The translations under genes were made by a program, and so were the position numbers. Of a stretch of 7,514 bases of DNA, positions 1 to 6,625 are shown piece by piece; position 1 is the stretch's first letter; each line of letters opens with the position of its first letter. The notes beneath the pieces are model-generated. The model did no database searches. It was not told the origin of the DNA and worked only from the letters and a program-made list of their open reading frames with translations. The stretch is taken from the NCBI GenBank assembly GCA_903929845.1, contig CAIYWF010000003.1, positions 1-7,514 on the forward strand, given 5' to 3'. Origin of the DNA: an uncultured Chlorobiaceae bacterium (GTDB taxonomy: Bacteria; Bacteroidota; Chlorobiia; Chlorobiales; Chlorobiaceae).

Positions 1-1
1 A

Positions 2-121
2 ACTGATCTTCGATACATACAAGAGCTCTTAGGGCATAAGAGCAGTAAGACGACAGAAATCTACACCCATGTATGCGAACAGAGTTTACTAAAAATTTCC
101 AGCCCCTTTGATAATTTGTAA
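2..121 (+). CDS. Tyrosine recombinase, C-terminal end (probable integron integrase), 5' partial
   Basis: Only the last 39 codons are in the window; the frame is open from base 2 to a TAA at 119-121. The fragment holds the end of the tyrosine recombinase catalytic domain: the LLGH motif with its catalytic His (fragment residue 12), followed nine residues later by the nucleophilic Tyr (residue 21) in the TTEIYTHV context. This fold breaks and rejoins DNA strands through a 3'-phosphotyrosine. The tail ends in SPFDNL, which resembles the SPLDxL end of integron integrases such as IntI1, but many Bacteroidota XerC/D-like recombinases end similarly. Cassettes bounded by attC-like sites start just downstream, so I favour an integron integrase. 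It reads in the same direction as the cassettes, unlike class 1 integrons. The IntI-specific insert that would prove the assignment lies upstream of the window. Sure of the family, moderately sure of the integron role. Confidence 0.9.
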   Translation, partial: TDLRYIQELLGHKSSKTTEIYTHVCEQSLLKISSPFDNL

Positions 122-132
122 AAAATATTGTA

Positions 133-188
133 CACCTCAAAAGTGTATAAAGCATGACAGAATAGCTGGCTTTATACACCTTTTGGTG
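133..188. repeat. Imperfect inverted repeat / hairpin downstream of the integrase (candidate attI or regulatory element)
   Basis: Two arms face each other across a 15-base loop (154-168). GTGTATAAAGC at 143-153 pairs perfectly with 169-179; AAAA at 139-142 pairs with TTTT at 181-184 across a one-base bulge (C180); CACC at 133-136 pairs with GGTG at 185-188 across a two-base bulge (137-138). That makes 19 pairs. It begins 11 bases after the recombinase stop and ends 24 bases before the inferred first cassette junction, where an attI site is expected. The right arm is followed by GG and purines, not a T-run, so it is a poor intrinsic terminator. It could be integrase binding sites, an operator, or a transcript-end hairpin. 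The structure is directly visible; the role is inferred. Confidence 0.7.
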
Positions 189-211
189 GGATATGGTGCA
201 TAGATAAAGGA

Positions 212-218
212 GTTGGCA
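212..218 (+). other. Inferred attI / first cassette insertion junction (G^TT at 212/213)
   Basis: This is the only GTT between the recombinase and the first gene. The core GTTGGCA departs from the consensus GTTRRRY at its last two bases. What supports it is the following sequence: bases 212-228 match the reverse complement of 1210-1226, the left end of the downstream attC, at 14 of 17 positions, plus one G-T wobble. That is expected if the cassette circularised before insertion, with its first bases forming the right half of its own attC. An AAAGGAG stretch sits at 206-212 but lies 20 bases from the ATG at 233, too far to act as an ordinary ribosome binding site. Confidence 0.6.
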
Positions 219-232
219 AACATTATTAGATT

Positions 233-685
233 ATGAAAAGAAAAGTATTGATAGTAAACTCTGTTGATGATGGGATAACTCAAAACAGAATTGAACTTTT
301 AAATGTAAGTCCATTGACCACGGACTTTGAATTATTTCACGCATATGCTGCGAGAAAACTTAATCAGGATGTTACTTTAAATGAAATGCTTTTTCGTATT
401 GAATTAGCAATAAAGGACTATAAACCCGAATACCTTATATTTCATACAGGTGGTTCATTTCATAGGCAACCTGAACTTTTCATGAATTGTGTAGTTTATC
501 TAAAACAGAAATATCAGAATGTGAAATTTGGTTATCAACCAAATTCATCAAATGAATGTCAAAGGTATTTTGACACACTGAAGGAGTTTGACAGGGGCGT
601 TGATATGGCAAAAGTTGTTGGAATATTATTTTTCAAAGTATTTATGAGATCAATACCACAAGGCATATGGATATCACAACAATAA
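233..685 (+). CDS. Hypothetical alpha/beta protein, 150 aa (cassette 1, first gene)
   Basis: I do not recognise this protein. Its hydrophobic pattern suggests a Rossmann-like alternation: a first strand KVLIVNSV (residues 4-11), a helix around 49-63, a second strand EYLIFHTGG (66-74), a helix around 80-94, and a third strand KFGYQPNS (98-105). This recalls receiver, flavodoxin or B12-binding folds, but no catalytic motif is evident. The final 25 or so residues are hydrophobic and not obviously part of that fold. The ATG at 233 is the only sensible start because an in-frame TAG lies at 227-229, and there is no ribosome binding site at a usable distance. The last 19 bases overlap the start of the next gene in another frame, which suggests translational coupling and a shared function. 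It is the first gene after the integrase, so it may be read from an integrase-side promoter. Confidence 0.65.
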   Translation: MKRKVLIVNSVDDGITQNRIELLNVSPLTTDFELFHAYAARKLNQDVTLNEMLFRIELAIKDYKPEYLIFHTGGSFHRQPELFMNCVVYLKQKYQNVKFGYQPNSSNECQRYFDTLKEFDRGVDMAKVVGILFFKVFMRSIPQGIWISQQ

Positions 686-1215
686 TCACATCAGTAATTA
701 CTTCTTCTATAGTTTCTGGAGTAATAGTTTTCTCTTTGAGAACCCTAATTAAAGGTCGTATCGATCATTATTTTAAAACCGAATTAGAAAAATTGAAAAC
801 TCAGTTAAATATATTTACTAATCAAGAACAAGTGATTAGTAATAGACGTAATGATGCATATCCACATCTTGTAGAGCTTGTGTATAAAACAAGAAACATG
901 ACAAGAGAGATTATAACTTACATGAATTTTAAAGGTCGTACTTTACTCGATGAATTTTCGATGAAAGTCAAAGAACTTGAAGAAGCATTATATAAATATA
1001 GAATTGATCTTGAAAGGGATCAATGCTTTGATAATATTCATAAATACAAAAATTCACTCTTAAACTTTAACATGAAGATTTCGGAAATAATTTTCTTTTT
1101 AGAACATGACGCAGAAGAAAAAGCCATAATAAGAAAAAAAGAATTAGAAGAAGATTATAAAACTATCGATTTGCAGCATTCAGAATTAATAAAAGTATTA
1201 TCTAACAAAAAATAA
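667..1215 (+). CDS. Single-pass membrane protein with coiled coil, 182 aa, function unknown (cassette 1, second gene)
   Basis: Residues 3-24 contain no charged residue and are rich in Ile, Val, Ser and Thr, which makes a convincing transmembrane helix or uncleaved signal anchor. It is followed at once by R25, K29 and R31, so by the positive-inside rule the long C-terminal part should face the cytoplasm. The rest (about 33-180) is charged and helical, rich in Lys, Glu and Leu, with heptad-like stretches around 36-50, 99-118 and 145-166, consistent with a coiled coil. Proteins of this layout are common among uncharacterised bacterial accessory genes, but I cannot name a family. The ATG at 667 lies inside the end of the preceding gene, a 19-base overlap. 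The TAA at 1213-1215 directly abuts the attC site. A membrane partner for the preceding soluble protein is a plausible but unproven role. Confidence 0.7.
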   Translation: MDITTIITSVITSSIVSGVIVFSLRTLIKGRIDHYFKTELEKLKTQLNIFTNQEQVISNRRNDAYPHLVELVYKTRNMTREIITYMNFKGRTLLDEFSMKVKELEEALYKYRIDLERDQCFDNIHKYKNSLLNFNMKISEIIFFLEHDAEEKAIIRKKELEEDYKTIDLQHSELIKVLSNKK

Positions 1216-1341
1216 CGTTTGCTAACAAGGGATTTCTGCAATGCGGCCTGGCTTCGTAGACAAGAAAGTTGTGGACAGAAACAGTATCGCTTTTAAGACA
1301 AGGCAGGGAAGCCGCACAGCAGAAAGCCCCGACCGTTAGGT
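1216..1341 (+). other. attC-like recombination site 1
   Basis: The right core GTTAGGT at 1335-1341 fits GTTRRRY exactly, and the left core ends in CTAAC at 1222-1226. Between them the two sides fold: GGG 1229-1231 pairs with 1327-1329, TTTCTGC 1233-1239 with GCAGAAA 1319-1325, and TGCGGC 1242-1247 with GCCGCA 1311-1316. Next to the cores the bulge is asymmetric, two bases on the left against five on the right, the kind of asymmetry that sets strand choice in attC folding. About 63 bases form the variable terminal region. Length is roughly 126 bases, within the usual attC range. The core, hairpin and asymmetry are seen directly; recombination activity is inferred. Confidence 0.75.
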
Positions 1342-1473
1342 GCAAGCGTAGCGACACAACAACTATCGACAAGAAGACAATTAGATTTAAAAAACGAATT
1401 ATTTTGACAATTAACCAAAACAACCAAGCATATTTTCTCTGTTTACATACTATAAATAAATCATTCTTATTAA
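1342..1473 (+). other. Leader of cassette 2 upstream of the nitrilase-like gene
   Basis: This stretch separates the attC core from the ATG at 1474 and holds no convincing gene. The single open frame across it starts inside the attC and gives an uninformative, basic, low-complexity translation. The second half is strongly AT-rich. No hairpin or ribosome binding site stands out. The length is enough for a promoter private to the cassette. Confidence 0.5.
1404..1436 (+). promoter_or_regulatory. Weak candidate promoter for the nitrilase / Rad50-like operon
   Basis: A perfect TTGACA lies at 1404-1409 and an AT-rich TATTTTC at 1431-1437, with a further TATAAATA at 1451-1458. The 21-base gap to TATTTT is long for a sigma-70 promoter, and the fit to the Bacteroidota -7 motif TAnnTTTG is only partial. 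It is offered because a 5 kb operon in a cassette probably needs its own promoter, and this is the best-looking place. Confidence 0.25.
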
Positions 1474-3231
1474 ATGGCTGACTTTAACTACAATTTTTGG
1501 ACAGAGAATGGAAGAACACTTAAGAAGCCGAATTTGGCTTGTTTAAGACAAGACCATACCCTATATAAGACCTTACTTATGCAGTTGGTAGGGAAAATTG
1601 AATACGATACAAATGGAATTCAATTAGCTGATAAAAACTTGGCTGCCGCCAAGTTTAATCTGTTTATTGATAAGGCAATTTCAGAAAACGTTGAATTAGC
1701 AATTACTCCTGAATACTCTTGTCCTTGGTCTAGCATTGAAAGTTTTATTTTCGAAGATAAATTCCCAACCGAAGATAAACTTTGGATTATAGGTTGTCAA
1801 TCAATCAAACCAAATGAACTAAAAGACCTTACAGAAAGGCATAACAATGTTGTATGGATTTATGACGAAGCTTTGGTAACACAAAGCATTAATGAAAATA
1901 AATTTTTTGATCCAGTTTGTATGTTTTTCAAAACCAAGGAAGCTAACAACGAAGTAAAGAAAGTGGTAATTATTCAATTCAAAACTCTCGGATTTGGAGG
2001 AAACGGATTTGAATGGGAAAGAGATTACTCAATTGCTGGCAACACATTTTACGTTCTTGAAAACATTACACAATCAACAAGATTAGTTACTCTAATTTGT
2101 TCAGATACACTCACAGGTTTAAACTATAACACAATTGAAAACGAATACTTTAAGAACAATCCTTTACTTCTTGTTCATATTCAATTAAACCAAAAACCCT
2201 TTCAATCAAATTATAAGGTTTACAGAAACTTGCTTTTTTCTAAAGGTAAGGAGGAATGGAATAAAGAAATTATTTGTTTGAATTGGGCAAGAAAAGTAAC
2301 ATTTGATGAAGAAGGGGAGGAAAAAGTATTTAATGAATATGGTGGTTCTGGACTATATTCCAAAACAGATAAAATTGAAAAGACAGATGATAGAATAAAT
2401 TACAATCACTCTAAAGGACTTTATTACACAAATTGGCTTGACAAGAGGAGTCATATTTACTTTTTAAACTATGATGAATATGTTTTCTTAATTGAGAATA
2501 CCAAACCATCTCAAATTGATTCAGACCCTTCTCAAATTAAAAGAACCGGACCAAGAATATTAAAGACGTTTAATTGGGATTTTGATTGGATTGAAGTTGC
2601 CACTGCAGGGGACGGCTTTTCCGAAGTTTGCTTAGAAGTTGAAGATGCCACAGGAAATTTACAATGCTTGACTGGAAATAATAATTTTACAGAAGTGGAA
2701 AGAATAATTCAATTAAGTAGTGGTGAAATTGATATGTCAAAAAATGAAAATTGGTATCAAATCATCAACTTGCTTTCTTTTCAGGTTGACGATTCAGAAA
2801 TAAATAAAAGAAACACATTTACTCAAGACCCTGACATTTTAGCCAAGGATAGAAGAAAGGACAAATTAAACAGATACCACATTTTAAAAAACTCAATTAT
2901 ATCTGATCCAACTAAAGTCCCAAGTTCATTTGCTGATGGAATTTTAAAATTTCAAACTGGACACATTTCAAAAAATATTTATTTGCTAAATCTCCACTCA
3001 CCCTCTACTGGAAGAAGAGGGACAGCTATATATCTTGGAGTGAAATCCTTTGCTGATGCAAAAGCTTTTAAAGCGAAAATTGAAGGTCTATTTAATGAAG
3101 ACCAACAAGGCAAACAAGTTATGATTTGGTATAGCAATCCAAATCTTGAAAAACTTCATGACGAGAATAATAAGCCTGAAATAAACGAAAATGTTTCAAA
3201 ATCACCAGTATCATTTAAAAAGACAAAATAA
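1474..3231 (+). CDS. Nitrilase-fold (carbon-nitrogen hydrolase) protein with unknown C-terminal domain, 585 aa
   Basis: Residues about 55-345 look like a nitrilase-superfamily domain. A helix (55-72) leads into the strand ELAITPEYS, where E80 fits the catalytic base. LWIIGCQS (103-110) fits the next core strand. The K of IIQFKTLGF (K170) fits the catalytic Lys, followed by an I-x-GN-x-F-x-V strand typical of the family. LICSD (207-211) supplies the nucleophile C209. Spacings of 90 and 39 residues between the triad members are close to those in characterised nitrilases. The family hydrolyses nitriles, amides or carbamoyl groups; the substrate here is unknown. The first 50 and the last 240 residues (about 350-585) are not recognised, and the protein is longer than a stand-alone nitrilase of about 270-340. 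The start is fixed by an in-frame TAA just before the ATG. It ends two bases before an SMC-like ATPase gene, which suggests an enzymatic effector controlled by that partner. The domain assignment is by eye. Confidence 0.75.
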   Translation: MADFNYNFWTENGRTLKKPNLACLRQDHTLYKTLLMQLVGKIEYDTNGIQLADKNLAAAKFNLFIDKAISENVELAITPEYSCPWSSIESFIFEDKFPTEDKLWIIGCQSIKPNELKDLTERHNNVVWIYDEALVTQSINENKFFDPVCMFFKTKEANNEVKKVVIIQFKTLGFGGNGFEWERDYSIAGNTFYVLENITQSTRLVTLICSDTLTGLNYNTIENEYFKNNPLLLVHIQLNQKPFQSNYKVYRNLLFSKGKEEWNKEIICLNWARKVTFDEEGEEKVFNEYGGSGLYSKTDKIEKTDDRINYNHSKGLYYTNWLDKRSHIYFLNYDEYVFLIENTKPSQIDSDPSQIKRTGPRILKTFNWDFDWIEVATAGDGFSEVCLEVEDATGNLQCLTGNNNFTEVERIIQLSSGEIDMSKNENWYQIINLLSFQVDDSEINKRNTFTQDPDILAKDRRKDKLNRYHILKNSIISDPTKVPSSFADGILKFQTGHISKNIYLLNLHSPSTGRRGTAIYLGVKSFADAKAFKAKIEGLFNEDQQGKQVMIWYSNPNLEKLHDENNKPEINENVSKSPVSFKKTK

Positions 3232-3233
3232 TT

Positions 3234-6200
3234 GTGAAACTCATAGACACACTATACAGCCATTTTGGAAAACAAAATGTAAACACGGTTAAAAATAATG
3301 AAAGTGTTTTTCTTTGTGAGAAAAAAACGGATGACGGAAAAACCTATCAGATTATTTTCGTAGACACCTCAAATAAATGGTGCGAGGATAATCCTTTACA
3401 ATACATAGAAAGTACTGTTATTGATAAGTATTATCAAACTGAAGGTTTCCTGCAATGGAATTTCTACTACTACTTTATAACTACGAAAGAATTTCTTAAA
3501 GCCAATAGCCTTAAAAAAATCGAAATCGAAAACGATGAAACATATTCTCGTAAATCTATTTTAACAGAAGAAGAATTTACAGAATGGGTAAATTCTTTCG
3601 ATAGTATTAGTAAAATATCAAAAAATGAAATTTCCAATGACCTCTATTCTAATTGGGTAAATTATTTAAGAGAGAAAAAACTCAACTTTGTTTTTAATTC
3701 TGAAAAGTATCCGAACTACAAGCAACCTTTTGAAGATTATATAAATGGAATTCCATCTGATGATATAGAGGTAATAGAGAGTAATGAAATTTCTAAAGGA
3801 TCAACAGAAGTACTTAAAAAAATAAAAGAACTTGAATTGGTTGAATTTCGTGAATATCCTTTGAAAAGAAAATTCAATTTGGGTTCTGTAAACCTTATTC
3901 ACGGGGCAAATGCGGTGGGGAAGACATCCTTCTTTGATGCAATTGAGTTAATTATAACTGGGAAATTATTTTACAAGACTGCAAGCGATACATGCAAAGT
4001 ACAACTAAAAGATGCTTCTAATAGTGTTTTAAAATACCCAACAAGTCCATCACCTTACAAAGGTAGAGATATTGACTGGTATAACAGTGGAGCAAATAGA
4101 GGCAATGACTTAAATGGGAATTTCAATAAGTTTAATTACTACTCTAGCGATGCTGCATTTCAGTTAAAACAGGACGATGGTAAAGTTGAGAAAAATTTGG
4201 AAACTCTAATTGCCGACATTGCTTTAGGTAGAGAAGTAAATAAACTTGAAGAAAGGATAAAGGCTTTTCACGAAAAGTTTAGTGTTTCTGCCGACAATTT
4301 TTTAAACGAATCAACAAAATTAAATGAAAATCTTAGAGAGAAAAACGAAGCAATTAAAGAATTAAACAAGCAACAAAAAAATCCAAAAGGATATAAAGAA
4401 TCCCTAATTGAATCTCTCAAATCCAATTTTTGGAACTATGAAATCAATGAAATTGATGACAGTTTCATTGCTAAATTAGATAACGAAATACAAAGTGTTT
4501 TAAGCATTCTATCAAAAATTAACTCCCATAATTTATCACTTGATAAACTTTCAAAAGAAAGCATTATAGCGGAATTGAGAGATTTAAAGCTAAAACAACT
4601 TTCAATTCTATCAATTAAATATGAAAAAATAAAAATTCAGCAGCAACAACAGTCATATTTAAAAGAGATTGAAAAAAGTAAAAGACTTTTACCATTAATT
4701 GAAGAACTCACTATTTACTTCAAACATGAGCAGTTTGGTTTTTTACTTGGGCTTGAAAATAATATTAATGAAAAAACTATTGAACTAAAAAAAGCCAAAG
4801 AAATAAAAGAGCTTGCTGATTCCATTTTATCAAATGAATTTTTCTCCAAAGAATCAGAAAATGTAAGAACCATAAAACAGATTGAAGACGAAATAAAATT
4901 AAGAGAAGAAAATCTGAATAAAAAGTATGATGAAACTGCGCTAAAAATAAAGCAAATTGAAGGAAGTATTGAAGACCTTGCTATCATTATAAGCGATATA
5001 AAAAGTTCAGGGCAATCATTTATAAAATTAAACCCTAAAGCAGAGGATTGCCCTTTATGTAACACACATTTTTCCAATGAAGATTTGGTAGTTGCAATAC
5101 AAAGAACACAGGAATCCTTTACTAATTCAATTGCTTTGATTTCACTGAAAGAAGAATTAGAATTTACTTCAAAAAGAATTGAAGAAAATGGTGAACAAAT
5201 AAAAGTCACAAATAAATTAAAACGACTTTCTGTTTTTCTTTTTTCTTCAAATAGTTTTGAAAAAACATTTAATGAAATTAAGTTTGGCAGCGAAGCAAAT
5301 ACAAAAAACCTTAATAATTTAACAGAATCTTTAATTCAATTAAATACAATCCAATCTCAATTCAACAATGCTGGAATAACAGAAGACCGATTTAAATATT
5401 TATCAGAAAGTTTAAGCGAACAAATATCTATCAATATTAATTCAATTACTGATTTGGATTTGCAAAAGCAAGTCTTGCTTGACAGACAATTACAATTATC
5501 TGCTGCCAATAACCAACTTGAAAAGGATTTAAATGAAAAGGAAATTAAGCTAAAAATAAATTTCACTAGTGAAATTGCCAATGAAGAACTTCTATTAAAA
5601 CGAATAAATCTACTTCAAGAAATCGAAAGTAATTTTAATCAACTAGAAATATACTTAATTCTACCACCCAATACACTACTTTTAAATATTTTCGAAAGGT
5701 CAAATGCCGTTCAAAGTGTTTTTGAAACATTCAAGAAAGCATCTTTGGAAGCGAAGCAACAAAACCAAGCAATTGAAATCACAAAAAAGGAAATTAAAAA
5801 AATCATTGCGGAAATTGATTTAATAAAGCCACGACAAAATAGAGCGCAATTTGCTTTTACCGAATTAAACAATCTCCTTACCAAGCAAAGCAAAAATGAA
5901 TATTTAAGTGGATATATTTCAAAGAATAAAAGCGAAATTGTTTCAATTTTCAAACTTATTCACACACCAAGCGAATTTAAAGACATCAACTTTGACAAGA
6001 AAATAATATTAATTTCTAATGATGGATCTGAAAGAACTTTAAGTGAAATAAGCACTGGACAAAGGTCAGCTTTAGCGTTAAGCATATTTTTGAGCTTAAA
6101 TAAGAAACTCTCTAAAGGCCCAGATATTTTAATGTTTGACGACCCAGTTACATATGTTGACGACATGAATGTTCTTTCCTTTTTTGATTACTTAAGAGAA

Positions 6201-6338
6201 TTAGTAATAAAATCTAAACGACAAGTTTTCTTTGCAACAGCAAATGATGATCTAGCATTTTTATTTAGGAAGAAATTTGAATTCTTAAAAGACGAACTTA
6301 CAACCTATAAACTTGAAAGGAAGAATGAAAGCGAATAG
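3234..6338 (+). CDS. Rad50/SMC-like ATPase with hook motif, 1034 aa
   Basis: This is a split ABC-type ATPase. The Walker A is G224-ANAVG-K230-T231; a possible Q-loop lies near Q310. A long Lys/Glu-rich coiled coil runs from about 335 to 600 and resumes from about 615 to 890. A CPLC motif (C606-C609) at the apex matches a Rad50-type zinc hook. The ABC signature STGQRS is at 940-945, the Walker B ILMFDD at 965-970, and a D-loop-like VTYVDD follows. Rad50/SMC proteins bind and tether DNA; in immune systems such as Lamassu and Septu, related ATPases act as sensors. Odd points: an N-terminal domain of about 200 residues precedes Walker A; D970 stands where many ATPases have the catalytic Glu; and the switch region reads ATAND rather than containing His. 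No nuclease domain follows Walker B, unlike RloC, so the effector is probably the upstream nitrilase-like protein. The start is a GTG two bases after the upstream stop, implying tight coupling. Confidence 0.88.
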   Translation: MKLIDTLYSHFGKQNVNTVKNNESVFLCEKKTDDGKTYQIIFVDTSNKWCEDNPLQYIESTVIDKYYQTEGFLQWNFYYYFITTKEFLKANSLKKIEIENDETYSRKSILTEEEFTEWVNSFDSISKISKNEISNDLYSNWVNYLREKKLNFVFNSEKYPNYKQPFEDYINGIPSDDIEVIESNEISKGSTEVLKKIKELELVEFREYPLKRKFNLGSVNLIHGANAVGKTSFFDAIELIITGKLFYKTASDTCKVQLKDASNSVLKYPTSPSPYKGRDIDWYNSGANRGNDLNGNFNKFNYYSSDAAFQLKQDDGKVEKNLETLIADIALGREVNKLEERIKAFHEKFSVSADNFLNESTKLNENLREKNEAIKELNKQQKNPKGYKESLIESLKSNFWNYEINEIDDSFIAKLDNEIQSVLSILSKINSHNLSLDKLSKESIIAELRDLKLKQLSILSIKYEKIKIQQQQQSYLKEIEKSKRLLPLIEELTIYFKHEQFGFLLGLENNINEKTIELKKAKEIKELADSILSNEFFSKESENVRTIKQIEDEIKLREENLNKKYDETALKIKQIEGSIEDLAIIISDIKSSGQSFIKLNPKAEDCPLCNTHFSNEDLVVAIQRTQESFTNSIALISLKEELEFTSKRIEENGEQIKVTNKLKRLSVFLFSSNSFEKTFNEIKFGSEANTKNLNNLTESLIQLNTIQSQFNNAGITEDRFKYLSESLSEQISININSITDLDLQKQVLLDRQLQLSAANNQLEKDLNEKEIKLKINFTSEIANEELLLKRINLLQEIESNFNQLEIYLILPPNTLLLNIFERSNAVQSVFETFKKASLEAKQQNQAIEITKKEIKKIIAEIDLIKPRQNRAQFAFTELNNLLTKQSKNEYLSGYISKNKSEIVSIFKLIHTPSEFKDINFDKKIILISNDGSERTLSEISTGQRSALALSIFLSLNKKLSKGPDILMFDDPVTYVDDMNVLSFFDYLRELVIKSKRQVFFATANDDLAFLFRKKFEFLKDELTTYKLERKNESE

Positions 6339-6436
6339 CCAATCCACAATAAGTAAATCAAATAAACAAACGACACTCAATGACTCGAAAACTTAGTAAG
6401 GGCGATAACTTACAAGCGCTGTGGACAAAAACGCCA

Positions 6437-6571
6437 GCACCTAACAGCACCTATCCAAAAGGCGGTGTTTCGTGTTCCAAAAACAGTTTTGTGGTTAATC
6501 AAACATTAGTTTTTCAAATCAAGTTTTGTGGTAAAAGTCCCGCCCTTCGGGTAGCTGCAAAACGTTAGGTG
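6437..6571 (+). other. attC-like recombination site 2
   Basis: The left core ACCTAAC (6439-6445) fits RYYYAAC exactly and the right core GTTAGGT (6564-6570) fits GTTRRRY; CACCTAAC at 6438-6445 pairs perfectly with 6564-6571. Inside the cores, 6447-6465 pairs with 6540-6558 at 15 of 19 positions, one of the four exceptions being a T-G wobble. One unpaired base on the left faces five on the right (6559-6563), the same asymmetry as in the first site. The terminal region between the arms is about 74 bases. The 98 bases before the site (6339-6436) hold no gene, and I see no clear terminator in them. Confidence 0.8.
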
Positions 6572-6625
6572 GCATTTTATGATTCGGAGCATTGTGCTGA
6601 TAATGAGTGATTAATTTATGATTAA

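Larger units (their letters stand above)
213..1335 (+). mobile_element. Gene cassette 1 (about 1.1 kb, two overlapping small genes plus attC)
   Basis: The boundaries come from the G^TT junctions at 212/213 and 1335/1336. The left end and the attC left arm are near-perfect reverse complements of each other, while the attC left arm matches the downstream core only over five bases. The cassette holds a 150-codon and a 182-codon gene in series, both of unknown function. The second stop codon lies at the edge of the attC site, as is typical for compact cassettes. Recombination into and out of this site by the neighbouring integrase is inferred from cassette biology. Confidence 0.7.
1336..6564 (+). 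mobile_element. Gene cassette 2 (about 5.2 kb, nitrilase-like plus Rad50-like operon)
   Basis: It is bounded by G^TT at 1335/1336 and 6564/6565. The first 15 bases from the core (1335-1349) match the reverse complement of 6431-6445, just left of the second attC, at 13 of 15 positions; the sequence downstream of that attC matches at only 9 of 15. The left end and attC therefore belong together as one unit. At 5,229 bases with two genes totalling 1,619 codons, it is several times larger than an ordinary integron cassette of about 0.5-1 kb with one gene. Confidence 0.7.

Noticed and set aside
206..212. AAAGGAG as the ribosome binding site of the first cassette gene
   Set aside because: It is 20 bases from the ATG, no in-frame start lies closer because TAG occurs at 227-229, and it sits on the attI side of the inferred junction.
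1202..1423. A 73-codon open frame on the - strand across the attC-like site
   Set aside because: It lies over the attC fold and the leader, opposite to all other genes, and is best explained as a chance frame.
1269..1481. A 70-codon open frame on the + strand upstream of the nitrilase-like gene
   Set aside because: It begins inside the attC-like hairpin, overlaps the start of the true gene, and its basic translation has no protein-like pattern.
4715..6166. Several - strand open frames of 68-164 codons within the ATPase gene
   Set aside because: They are Ser/Phe/Leu-rich antisense shadows of the Lys/Glu/Asn-rich coiled coil and have no independent support.
6396..6413. Small inverted repeat GTAAG/CTTAC after the ATPase gene, considered as a terminator
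   Set aside because: The stem is only five pairs with an eight-base loop and no T-run follows.
6380..6568. A 62-codon open frame ending at the second attC core
   Set aside because: Its second half is the attC hairpin itself and the translation shows no domain; frames through attC sites are often open by chance.
6579..6614. An 11-residue open frame just after the second attC, considered as a leader peptide
   Set aside because: It is too short to judge, has no ribosome binding site, and no attenuation-like hairpin follows.
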